Source of the DNA: an uncultured Bacteroides sp. | GTDB lineage: Bacteria > Bacteroidota > Bacteroidia > Bacteroidales > Bacteroidaceae | DNA: 17,073 bases | NCBI RefSeq assembly: GCF_958445495.1 | Contig: NZ_CAUCSQ010000073.1 | Location: 1 to 17,073 of the forward strand | Direction: 5' to 3' | Shown: in pieces, positions 8,254-15,866 of the stretch | How positions within the stretch are numbered: position 1 is the first letter of the stretch | Layout of the letters: each line of letters begins with the position of its first letter | Notes under the pieces: model-generated | Seen by the model: the letters and a program-made list of their open reading frames with translations, nothing else | Told to the model about the DNA's origin: nothing | Database searches by the model: none | Made by a program: the position numbers and the translations under genes

Positions 8254-10116
8254 ATGGCAAAGGATTATCGGTTGGAGAGACGGAAATTTGTTATCGGGGG
8301 CATTGCTTTTTCTATTGTATTGCTTTATCTGATACGTCTTTTTGTGTTGCAGATTACAACGGACGATTATAAGAAAAATGCTGATAGCAACGCTTTTTTA
8401 AATAAGATACAGTATCCTTCGCGGGGAGCTATTTACGATCGTAACGGTAAATTGCTCGTATTTAACCAGCCTGCTTATGACATAACGATGGTTCCGAAAG
8501 AGGTGGAGAATCTGGATACGGTCGATTTATGCCAGTCTTTGGGAATTACCCGCGCCCAGTTCCTGAAAATAATGAGTGATATGAAGGACCGTCGTCGGAA
8601 TCCTGGATATTCCAGATATACCAACCAGTTGTTTATGTCACAGCTTTCGGCAGAGGAATGCGGGGTTTTCCAAGAGAAATTATTTAAGTTTCGGGGGTTC
8701 TATATCCAGCGGCGTACTATCCGTCAATATTCGTATGATGCTGCTGCTCATGCTTTGGGGGATATCGGTGAAGTTTCTGCCAAAGAGATGGAAGCGGACG
8801 AGGAAGGGTATTATATTCGTGGGGATTATATCGGTAAATTGGGGGTTGAGAAATCGTATGAGAAGTATTTGCGCGGGGAGAAAGGGGTGGAGATTTTGCT
8901 CCGTGATGCTCATGGCAGGATACAGGGGCATTATATGGATGGGAAATATGACCGTCCTTCTGTTCCCGGAAAGAATCTTACATTGAGTTTGGACATAGAT
9001 TTGCAAATGCTGGGCGAACGGTTGTTGAAGAATAAGATTGGAAGTATTGTGGCCATAGAACCTGAAACCGGTGAAATTCTTTGTTTGGTATCTTCTCCTA
9101 ATTATGATCCGCATCTGATGATTGGACGCCAACGCGGAAAGAATCATTTGGCTTTGCAGCGTGATAAAATGAAGCCGCTTCTGAACCGTGCCTTGATGGG
9201 AGTATATCCTCCGGGTTCTACTTTTAAGACTGCACAAGGGCTGACTTTTCTTCAGGAAGGAATTGTTACGGCGCAGAGTCCCGCCTTCCCCTGTTCGCAT
9301 GGATTCCATTACGGCAGGCTGACGGTCGGGTGTCATGCTCACGGGGCGCCGATTCCGCTGGTTCCTGCCATTGCTACGTCATGTAACTCTTATTTTTGTT
9401 GGGGATTGTTTCGTATGTTCGGAGACCGTAAGTACGGTTCGCCGCAAAATGCGATTACTGTTTGGAAAGACCACATGGTGTCGCAGGGATTCGGGTATAA
9501 GCTTGGGGTCGATTTGCCTGGAGAGAAGCGTGGCTTGATACCGAATGCGCAGTTTTATGACAAGGCTTATCGCGGACATTGGAACGGGTTGACGGTCATT
9601 AGTATTTCTATCGGACAGGGAGAAATTTTGGCTACTCCTCTTCAGATTGCTAATCTGGGAGCTACCATTGCCAATCGCGGATATTTTGTCACACCGCATG
9701 TCGTAAAGGAGATTCAAGACAACCAGTTGGATAGCATTTACCGTACTCCGCGATATACTACTATAGAGAGGAGGCATTATGAGTCGGTGGTGGAAGGAAT
9801 GCGTGGAGCCGCTACCGGAGGTACTTGCCGTATATTGTCGATGATGGTTCCGGAGTTGGAAGCTTGTGGCAAGACGGGAACGGCACAGAACCGCGGGCAC
9901 GACCATTCGGTATTCATGGGGTTTGCTCCTATGGATAAACCGAAAATTGCAATTGCCGTTTATGTGGAGAACGGAGGATGGGGGGCTACTTATGGAGTTC
10001 CCATCGGCGCGTTGATGATGGAACAATATATTAATGGAAAGTTATCTCCTGAGAATGAGCTGAGAGCGGAGGAATTTAGTAACAGAGTGATATTGTATGG
10101 TAACGAGGAACGATAG
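8254..10116 (+). CDS. mrdA: Penicillin-binding protein 2 (peptidoglycan D,D-transpeptidase)
   Basis: PBP2 is the elongasome class B penicillin-binding protein; it crosslinks lateral-wall peptidoglycan in the periplasm and is a beta-lactam target. The protein has 620 residues. The single N-terminal membrane anchor is at about 13-33. The pedestal domain begins near SRGAIYDRNGK. The transpeptidase domain has all three active-site motifs: STFK (Ser322 nucleophile, Lys325), SCN (376-378) and KTGT (540-543). I chose the ATG at 8254: the frame stays open to 8170, but those extra codons lie inside mreD, whereas 8254 has an SD-like site and gives a normal cytoplasmic tail and anchor. It starts 2 bp after mreD and its last 20 bp overlap rodA, matching the one-to-one PBP2-RodA partnership. 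Confidence 0.96.
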   Translation: MAKDYRLERRKFVIGGIAFSIVLLYLIRLFVLQITTDDYKKNADSNAFLNKIQYPSRGAIYDRNGKLLVFNQPAYDITMVPKEVENLDTVDLCQSLGITRAQFLKIMSDMKDRRRNPGYSRYTNQLFMSQLSAEECGVFQEKLFKFRGFYIQRRTIRQYSYDAAAHALGDIGEVSAKEMEADEEGYYIRGDYIGKLGVEKSYEKYLRGEKGVEILLRDAHGRIQGHYMDGKYDRPSVPGKNLTLSLDIDLQMLGERLLKNKIGSIVAIEPETGEILCLVSSPNYDPHLMIGRQRGKNHLALQRDKMKPLLNRALMGVYPPGSTFKTAQGLTFLQEGIVTAQSPAFPCSHGFHYGRLTVGCHAHGAPIPLVPAIATSCNSYFCWGLFRMFGDRKYGSPQNAITVWKDHMVSQGFGYKLGVDLPGEKRGLIPNAQFYDKAYRGHWNGLTVISISIGQGEILATPLQIANLGATIANRGYFVTPHVVKEIQDNQLDSIYRTPRYTTIERRHYESVVEGMRGAATGGTCRILSMMVPELEACGKTGTAQNRGHDHSVFMGFAPMDKPKIAIAVYVENGGWGATYGVPIGALMMEQYINGKLSPENELRAEEFSNRVILYGNEER

Positions 10117-11554
10117 TTTGTGGAAGTCACTGGATTGGATAACAATTGGCATTTATCTGCTTTTGATTGTGGGCGGGTGGTTCAGTGTGTGTGGAGCCAG
10201 CTATGATTATGGCGAACGTGATTTTCTGGACTTTTCTACTCGTGCCGGCAAACAGTTTGTCTGGATTATCTGTTCTTTCGGGTTGGGATTTGTTTTACTG
10301 ATGCTGGAGGACCGGATGTATGACATGTTTGCATACATTATATATATAGGAATGATACTCTTGCTTATCGTTACTATTTTTATCGCGCCGGATACCAAAG
10401 GTTCCCGTTCTTGGCTGGTGATGGGACCTGTCAGTTTACAACCTGCCGAATTTGCCAAATTTGCTACTGCCTTGGCGTTGGCAAAGTATATGAACTCTTA
10501 CTCGTTTAGCATTAAAAAGGAAAAATGTGCTTTTGTTCTGGGGTTTATAATCCTTCTTCCGATGCTATTGATTATCGGGCAACGGGAAACGGGTTCGGCA
10601 TTGGTATATCTTGCGTTTTTTTTGGTGCTGTACCGGGAAGGAATGCCGGGAGTCATCCTTTTCTCCGGTGTGTGTGCCGTCATTTATTTTGTGGTCGGTA
10701 TTCGTTTTGATGAGGTTTTTATTGCTGATACTTCTACCCCGTTAGGGGAATTCATTGTTTTGTTCCTGATTTTATTGTTTGCCGGTGGAATGGTCTGGGT
10801 ATATCGCAAGCGCTGGCAACCGGTACGGAATATAATTGGAGGGACTTTTCTGGTTTTGTTCATTGCTTATTGGCTCTCGGAATATTGGATACATTTCAAT
10901 CTGGTTTGGATACAATGGGGGCTTTGTGTGGTTACGGTAGGGTACTTGGTTTATTTGGCGTTGAGTGAACGCCAGCGTTCTTATTTCCTGATAGCTTTGT
11001 TTACGTTGGGTTCTATTGGGTTCTTATATTCCAGCAACTATGTGTTTGATAATATTCTGGAACCTCACCAGCAAATCCGTATCAAGGTCGTGTTGGGGCT
11101 GGAAGAGGATTTGACCGGTGCCGGGTATAACGTGAACCAGTCTAAAATTGCCATCGGTTCCGGTGGGTTGACGGGAAAGGGTTTTTTGAACGGTACACAG
11201 ACTAAATTGAAATATGTTCCCGAACAGGATACTGACTTTATCTTTTGTACGGTGGGGGAGGAACAGGGGTTTGTCGGTTCGGCTGCGGTTTTACTGGCTT
11301 TCCTCGTGTTGATATTGAGACTTATTTTCTTAGCTGAGAGGCAACCGTCTACGTTTGGACGTGTTTATGGATATTCTCTTTTGAGTATTTTCCTTTTCCA
11401 TTTGTTTATTAATGTCGGAATGGTGTTGGGGTTGACTCCTGTAATTGGCATTCCATTGCCTTTTTTCAGTTACGGAGGATCTTCTTTGTGGGGATTCACC
11501 ATATTGTTGTTTATTTTCTTGAGAATAGATGCTGGACGGAGCAGAAGATTTTAG
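10097..11554 (+). CDS. rodA: RodA, SEDS-family peptidoglycan glycosyltransferase (enlarged)
   Basis: RodA polymerises lipid II into glycan strands in the inner membrane, with PBP2 as partner. Family signatures are QPAEFAKFATALALA (115-129), GAGYNVNQSKIAIGSGG (341-357), PEQDTDFIF (375-383, with the conserved Asp380 of the family's TDF motif) and PFFSYGGSS (455-463). The protein has 485 residues; E. coli RodA has about 370. The N-terminal part aligns in register with E. coli up to about residue 200. The extra length lies at about 203-318 and contains roughly four further hydrophobic segments (near 218-236, 246-262, 269-289 and 296-311). The gene starts 20 bp inside mrdA, so translation is probably coupled. 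It is the last gene of the operon and converges on gldH with no clear terminator. Confidence 0.95.
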   Translation: MVTRNDSLWKSLDWITIGIYLLLIVGGWFSVCGASYDYGERDFLDFSTRAGKQFVWIICSFGLGFVLLMLEDRMYDMFAYIIYIGMILLLIVTIFIAPDTKGSRSWLVMGPVSLQPAEFAKFATALALAKYMNSYSFSIKKEKCAFVLGFIILLPMLLIIGQRETGSALVYLAFFLVLYREGMPGVILFSGVCAVIYFVVGIRFDEVFIADTSTPLGEFIVLFLILLFAGGMVWVYRKRWQPVRNIIGGTFLVLFIAYWLSEYWIHFNLVWIQWGLCVVTVGYLVYLALSERQRSYFLIALFTLGSIGFLYSSNYVFDNILEPHQQIRIKVVLGLEEDLTGAGYNVNQSKIAIGSGGLTGKGFLNGTQTKLKYVPEQDTDFIFCTVGEEQGFVGSAAVLLAFLVLILRLIFLAERQPSTFGRVYGYSLLSIFLFHLFINVGMVLGLTPVIGIPLPFFSYGGSSLWGFTILLFIFLRIDAGRSRRF

Positions 11555-11691
11555 TGCTTGAGCCGGAAATGCCCGGAAGGTATATTTTTGATATGATTTA
11601 TCTGAAGGCGGTTTTCTGGCAGTTTTGTTTTATCTCTTTTTTATTTTATGAGTATTTCTGTCTGACATTCGGGAAATACAGAAAAAGGTAT

Positions 11692-12180
11692 TTAGTTGTT
11701 TTGCGATGGCTGTTTTTCAATACGTATTCCGATGTCATTTAGTCCCGGCAGTTTTTCATCTTTCATTCCGTTTATGATTTTCATCTGGTAGTTACCGGAA
11801 TGTAAGGGACGGACTGATTTGAAAAAAGTGGCGAATTGATAGATACTCCCCCAACCTTTCCCATTCCATTTTCCTGTGGAATCTGCCAGTTTGATAATTA
11901 AAGTATCGGTCTGCCATGTGGCGGAATCCGGCAGGTTATGGTTAATAAACAGATGAAGGTCCCGGTAAGGATAGTCTGTCCTGTTGCGTACTTCCATGAA
12001 TAGTCTTAACATTGTGGGAGGATTGTCTGCAATGGAAATGTTGAAAGAGAGTGTATCGCTCTTTTTCCATCCTTCTTCCGGAAGGGATTGGTAAGAGTGA
12101 TACACAATATTTTCTTTGCACGCTCCTAAGAGGCAGGCAGCGAACAAGCAGCATAAACTATTCCAAAGAAGGCTTTTCAT
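11692..12180 (-). CDS. gldH: GldH-like gliding-motility lipoprotein
   Basis: GldH is an outer-envelope lipoprotein found by genetics to be needed for gliding in Flavobacterium. Homologues also occur in Bacteroidales that do not glide, where the role is unknown. The 162-residue product has a lipoprotein signal with a clear lipobox LGAC (Cys21) and then one globular beta-rich domain with family-like stretches (VYHSYQSLP, FMEVRNRTDYPYRDLHLFI, GWGSIYQFATFF). No membrane segment follows the signal. It is the last gene of the leftward metF operon. Its ATG lies 23 bp inside the end of ricT, so it is probably translated by coupling. The 137 bp between it and rodA hold only weak inverted repeats. Confidence 0.88.
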   Translation of the reverse strand: MKSLLWNSLCCLFAACLLGACKENIVYHSYQSLPEEGWKKSDTLSFNISIADNPPTMLRLFMEVRNRTDYPYRDLHLFINHNLPDSATWQTDTLIIKLADSTGKWNGKGWGSIYQFATFFKSVRPLHSGNYQMKIINGMKDEKLPGLNDIGIRIEKQPSQNN

Positions 12181-13642
12181 TATTGTTTTGCGTTTTCCCT
12201 TGGTTTAAGTTTTTTTCCGGCTTGGAAGGACGTTCCTGGTTGGATGGGCGGCTTTGCCCTTGTTGCTTGGGTTCCCGTTGCTGTGTCTGTTCGCCTTGGC
12301 GTTCCTGGTTCTGCGCACGTTCCTGGTTGGGGTCTTTTTCGGAGCGTTTATTTCCGTTGTTCCGCCCTTGATTCTGACCTTTGTTCCGATTGTTGTTTTT
12401 GGAACGGTTGTCTCTTTCTCCTCTGTTGGTGTTTTCCGACGGTTGCGGACGATTGTCGCTGTCCCGTTGGGTTTGTTGCTGGCGGTTACCGCCTTCTGTC
12501 TGTTGCTGTGGGCGGTTGTTATTGCTGTTTCCTTTCTTTTTCTTTTTATTCCGGTTTTCTTTATTGTTTTCTTTGTTATTGCTCCGGTTTCGGTCGAAAC
12601 GGGTTACGCTTTCCTGTTCCAGTAAGTCTACGGGTTTCTTTATTTCCGGTTTCTTTTCCTCTTCGAACAGGCTGTCCGGTTTTATCCCTTTTTTATTCAA
12701 CGCGATTACTTCAAAAGCACGCTTACCGCTGATTGTTACCAAATTGGCAGGGAAGTTTTTATCCGTAGAATAGGAAACCTGATTGCTTAGGATATCGGCT
12801 TTAAAGAAATAGAATATACCGTCTTTGGTCTCTAATTCTATCTCTTTGGAAGGTAATCGTTTTTGTGCTTCTACGTAGCAGTCTACTTCGTAGTTCAGGC
12901 AACACTTGAGTTTTGCACATTGACCGGCAAGTTTTTGGGGATTGAGTGAAATGTCCTGATAACGTGCGGCGCTGGTTGAGACGGAGACAAAGCTTGTCAT
13001 CCAGGTAGCACAGCAAAGTTCACGTCCACAGGGACCGATGCCGCCGATACGTCCGGCTTCCTGACGTGCACCGATTTGTTTCATTTCAATGCGAACACGG
13101 AAAGCTTCGGCCAACACTTTAATCAATTGGCGGAAGTCTACACGTTCGTCAGCAATATAATAGAAAATAGCTTTATTACCGTCTCCCTGGTATTCCACAT
13201 CTCCGATTTTCATGTTCAGATTCAGGTTTTGGGCAATTTGACGCGCACGAATCATGGTGGCGTGCTCTTTGCTTTTAGCTTCGTTGAATTTGTCCATATC
13301 TACCGGTTTGGCTTTCCGGTAGACTCTTTTTATTTCCGCATCTGTTTTGAAGTTGGCCTTTTTCATTTGCAGGGTGACTAGCCTTCCTGTGAGGGTTACT
13401 ACACCGATATCATGGCCGGGAGCCGCTTCAACAGCTACTATGTCTCCCTTTTCCAGTTTGATTTTATTGCTGTTGCGATAATAGCCTTTACGGGTGTTTT
13501 TGAATTGCACCTCTACCATGTCACACTCTTCCGCATTGCCCGGTATGTCTGCCAGCCAGTCGTAGGTATTCAGTTTTTTATCTTGGCGGGAACATCCTCG
13601 GCAGCAAAGGCTGCCGCTCCCATTATGAAGTTTATATTCCAT
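12158..13642 (-). CDS. ricT: PSP1-domain protein, RicT/YaaT homologue with long disordered tail
   Basis: In Bacillus subtilis, RicT (YaaT) works with RicA and RicF in a complex with iron-sulfur clusters that steers RNase Y mRNA processing. This 494-residue protein has the PSP1 core at about 40-325 with two C-x4-CC motifs: GPCGRELCC (Cys205, 210, 211) and CAKLKCC (Cys242, 247, 248). Additions to the usual size (about 275 residues in B. subtilis) are an N-terminal CCRGC (Cys13, 14, 17) and a tail from about 345 that is rich in Asn, Gln, Arg and Lys, with a five-Lys run (366-370) and three NQER copies; it is surely disordered and could bind RNA. It starts 15 bp after holB, the same neighbour as in B. 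subtilis, and overlaps gldH by 23 bp. The family call is firm; the molecular role here is inferred. Confidence 0.88.
   Translation of the reverse strand: MEYKLHNGSGSLCCRGCSRQDKKLNTYDWLADIPGNAEECDMVEVQFKNTRKGYYRNSNKIKLEKGDIVAVEAAPGHDIGVVTLTGRLVTLQMKKANFKTDAEIKRVYRKAKPVDMDKFNEAKSKEHATMIRARQIAQNLNLNMKIGDVEYQGDGNKAIFYYIADERVDFRQLIKVLAEAFRVRIEMKQIGARQEAGRIGGIGPCGRELCCATWMTSFVSVSTSAARYQDISLNPQKLAGQCAKLKCCLNYEVDCYVEAQKRLPSKEIELETKDGIFYFFKADILSNQVSYSTDKNFPANLVTISGKRAFEVIALNKKGIKPDSLFEEEKKPEIKKPVDLLEQESVTRFDRNRSNNKENNKENRNKKKKKGNSNNNRPQQQTEGGNRQQQTQRDSDNRPQPSENTNRGERDNRSKNNNRNKGQNQGRNNGNKRSEKDPNQERAQNQERQGEQTQQREPKQQGQSRPSNQERPSKPEKNLNQGKTQNNNEKPSLE
12231..12330 (-). repeat. Short degenerate repeat encoding NQER in the RicT tail
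   Basis: Three copies of cgttcctggtt occur on the plus strand at 12231-12241, 12300-12310 and 12318-12328. On the coding strand they give the NQER motifs at about residues 439-442, 445-448 and 468-471. The array is imperfect and part of the low-complexity tail, so local expansion by slippage is likely. Confidence 0.5.
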
Positions 13643-13657
13643 AAGTTTATATATTTA

Positions 13658-14785
13658 TTATTGCTTTAACAGTACAATCATCTTCAGGGAGAAGTCAAAA
13701 AATACCATCTTAGCGTTTACATTTTGTTCTATATGTAATTGCGCTTCACTCAATTCATCCATAATGCCTATTACGTTACGTTCGTTGACGAAAGGCGCAA
13801 AGCGGGTTGCAAAATTCTGTTCGTTAATGGTCATATAGGTCAGGTTGCGTTGGTGCAGGTTAAAGATGAAATTTTCGCGAAGCATGCGTTGGCAATATTC
13901 CAGAAAGTTTTTCTGGCGTTCGCGTCCCATCCCTGCTACTTGTTCGCTCCACATTTTCATTTCCTTTATTTTCCGTTGATAGGACAGGCGCATTAAGTTG
14001 ACGAAAAGTTCGAAGAATAATTGGTTCTCTTCGTTCAAATGAATCGTTTCGAGCGCCTTGATAAAGTTCCCGTTTGCCAGGTGGGCAATCGAGATACTGT
14101 CTGCAGGCTGAATGTTATATTTGGCCTGTAGTATCCGGTCAATACTGGCTTCGTCAATTTTCCGCACGTTCATACGTTGAGTACGGCTCAAAATGGTGGG
14201 CAGAATCATATCGGGAGCTTCGGATATCAATAAGAAAATTGTCTTTTCCGGAGGTTCTTCGAGTAATTTCAATAGTTTGTTGGCGCATACCGGATGTAAT
14301 TTCTCTGGTAACCACACAATCGTAATCTTAAATCCTCCTTCGCTGGATTTCAGGCTAAGCTTTTTCAGAATTTCATCGCTTTCGTTGGCAAAAATCTGCG
14401 CTTGCTTGTTTTCCGCTTCTATATGGTTCATCCAGTGATTCAGGTTGAAGTAAGGGGTCGTGAGCAGTTGTTCTCTCCATTGCGGAAGAAAATCTGTGCA
14501 AACGGACACTTTGGGACTTTTCGCCTTATTCACGATAGGAAATACGAAATGTACATCCGGATGTACCAGTTTATTGAATTTGACACAAGACGGACAGGCA
14601 CCGCAGGCATCTGTTTTTCCCCGGTCGGTACAACAGAGGTAGCGCGCGTAAGCAACGGCCAAGGGCATTTTCCCGACTCCTTCGGGACCGCAAATGAGCT
14701 GGGCATGTGGAATACGCCCCTCATTCACTTCCTGAATGAGCCGTTGCTTGATTTCTTCTTGTCCGATTACGTCTCTGAAAAACAT
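13658..14785 (-). CDS. holB: DNA polymerase III delta-prime subunit (clamp loader)
   Basis: HolB is the delta-prime subunit of the clamp loader that opens and places the sliding clamp on primed DNA. The 375-residue protein has a AAA+ domain I with a P-loop-like GPEGVGKM (33-40), where Met40 replaces the usual Ser/Thr. A zinc module is formed by Cys52, Cys61, Cys64 and Cys67, with the 9-3-3 spacing also seen in E. coli delta-prime. The Walker B position reads IVWLPEKL instead of a DExx acid pair, and the sensor region has LSRTQR. The damaged ATP motifs fit delta-prime, which is a non-hydrolysing subunit, and argue against the DnaX ATPase. Its ATG follows the metF TGA after one base, so the two are translationally coupled. 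ricT follows after 15 bp. Confidence 0.92.
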   Translation of the reverse strand: MFFRDVIGQEEIKQRLIQEVNEGRIPHAQLICGPEGVGKMPLAVAYARYLCCTDRGKTDACGACPSCVKFNKLVHPDVHFVFPIVNKAKSPKVSVCTDFLPQWREQLLTTPYFNLNHWMNHIEAENKQAQIFANESDEILKKLSLKSSEGGFKITIVWLPEKLHPVCANKLLKLLEEPPEKTIFLLISEAPDMILPTILSRTQRMNVRKIDEASIDRILQAKYNIQPADSISIAHLANGNFIKALETIHLNEENQLFFELFVNLMRLSYQRKIKEMKMWSEQVAGMGRERQKNFLEYCQRMLRENFIFNLHQRNLTYMTINEQNFATRFAPFVNERNVIGIMDELSEAQLHIEQNVNAKMVFFDFSLKMIVLLKQ

Positions 14786-14786
14786 C

Positions 14787-15740
14787 TCAATAAATGGTTT
14801 TGGCTACTTCTTTAATACTGTTTACTGCCCCGATGGAGTAGAAATGAATGCTTGGAACTCCATGCTCCATCAATTCTTTACATTGGGCAACACACCATTC
14901 GATACCTACTTGTTCGGCTTCCGCATCATTTTTGCATCGGTTTATTTCTTTCACTAAATCTTCCGGCAAATCCACTTTGAATGTTTTGGGTACCATGCTT
15001 AATTGAGACAGCTTCTTGAATGGTTTGATTCCGGGAATAATGGGAACATGGATACCTGCCTCGTTTGCCAGCTTTACGAACTCGAAATATTTCTTATTAT
15101 CGTAAAAAAGTTGTGTTACAGCATATTCTGCTCCTGCTTCTACTTTCTTTTTCAACCAATAAAGGTCGGATTCAAGATTGGGTGATTCTTCATGTTTTTC
15201 CGGATAACAAGCCACGCCATAGGAGAAAGGACTGGCAGTAACTTTCATTTCCGAACCGTCAACAAAGATGCCCTTATTGAAATTATTAATCTGTTCCTGC
15301 AATTCAATCGCATGATAATAACCGTCCTTTTCGGGAGTAAACACCGATTCATGTTTAGCTTTGTCTCCGCGGAGCACCAGCAAATCCGTGATATTTAGAA
15401 ATTGTAAATCCAGTAACACGTATTCGGTTTCTTCACGGGTGAAACCGCTGCATAGGATATGGGGAACCACGGTGATATTGTATTTGTTCTGAATGGCTGC
15501 CGCTACTGCGACTGTTCCCGGACGCCTTCTTAACCGGTTTCTCTGAAAAAGTCCGTTACCGAGATCTTTATAGACATATTCGCTGCGATGGGTCGTAATA
15601 TTGATGTATTTGGGTTCAAATTCCCGGAGGGTATCGATTGTTTGGTATAATTTTTCAATTCCCGTTCCTTTTAGGGGGGGGAGGATTTCAAAAGAAAAAG
15701 CTGTCCCTTTGCTATTATTTATTAAATCAATTACTTTCAT
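14787..15740 (-). CDS. metF: 5,10-methylenetetrahydrofolate reductase
   Basis: MetF is a cytoplasmic FAD enzyme that reduces 5,10-methylene-THF to 5-methyl-THF, the methyl donor for methionine synthesis. The 317-residue TIM-barrel protein shows FSFEILPP with the catalytic Glu18, YINITTHRSEY, VLRGD with the flavin-contacting Asp126, and GVACYPEKH. I chose the ATG at 15738-15740: the open frame continues to 15794, but that would begin inside the promoter's -7 element, and MKVIDLINNSKG is a normal family N-terminus. Codons 20-22 contain an uninterrupted run of eight C (15674-15681), a possible slippage site. It is the first gene of the leftward operon with holB, ricT and gldH. No SAM or cobalamin riboswitch fits in the roughly 45-base leader. 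Confidence 0.95.
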   Translation of the reverse strand: MKVIDLINNSKGTAFSFEILPPLKGTGIEKLYQTIDTLREFEPKYINITTHRSEYVYKDLGNGLFQRNRLRRRPGTVAVAAAIQNKYNITVVPHILCSGFTREETEYVLLDLQFLNITDLLVLRGDKAKHESVFTPEKDGYYHAIELQEQINNFNKGIFVDGSEMKVTASPFSYGVACYPEKHEESPNLESDLYWLKKKVEAGAEYAVTQLFYDNKKYFEFVKLANEAGIHVPIIPGIKPFKKLSQLSMVPKTFKVDLPEDLVKEINRCKNDAEAEQVGIEWCVAQCKELMEHGVPSIHFYSIGAVNSIKEVAKTIY

Positions 15741-15791
15741 TCTTTTTCGTTGATGTTCGTTATCTATTCGGATTAAACGTGCATATTGGGA

Positions 15792-15799
15792 CAAAAATA
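15792..15799 (-). promoter_or_regulatory. Bacteroides-type -7 element for the metF-holB-ricT-gldH operon
   Basis: On the minus strand tatttttg (15799 down to 15792) matches TAnnTTTG exactly, about 52 bases before the metF ATG. No convincing TTTG -33 element is found 19-21 bp upstream; an A/T-rich stretch lies there instead. The 5' leader would be about 45 bases. Confidence 0.6.
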
Positions 15800-15866
15800 C
15801 GAAAAAAGAAAGATTTTTTCTTGATTTACTCCAAAATAGTTTTGTTTTTATCGTACTATTATTGTG

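Noticed and set aside
11563..11576. ccgg...ccgg stem just after the rodA stop codon
   Set aside because: Four base pairs only, with no T-run directly after it.
11652..11679. gtatttc / gaaatac inverted repeat between rodA and gldH as a bidirectional terminator
   Set aside because: Only 7 AT-rich base pairs with a 14-base loop and no adjacent T-tract on either strand; too weak to call.
11488..11742. Small hydrophobic frame (84 codons) after rodA on the plus strand
   Set aside because: It overlaps the end of rodA and the end of gldH, has no start signal and resembles nothing; the hydrophobicity comes from T-rich DNA.
12244..12773. Overlapping hydrophobic frames on the plus strand opposite the RicT tail
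   Set aside because: The Asn/Gln/Arg/Lys codons of the tail read as Phe/Leu/Val on the other strand, which creates false membrane-like frames.
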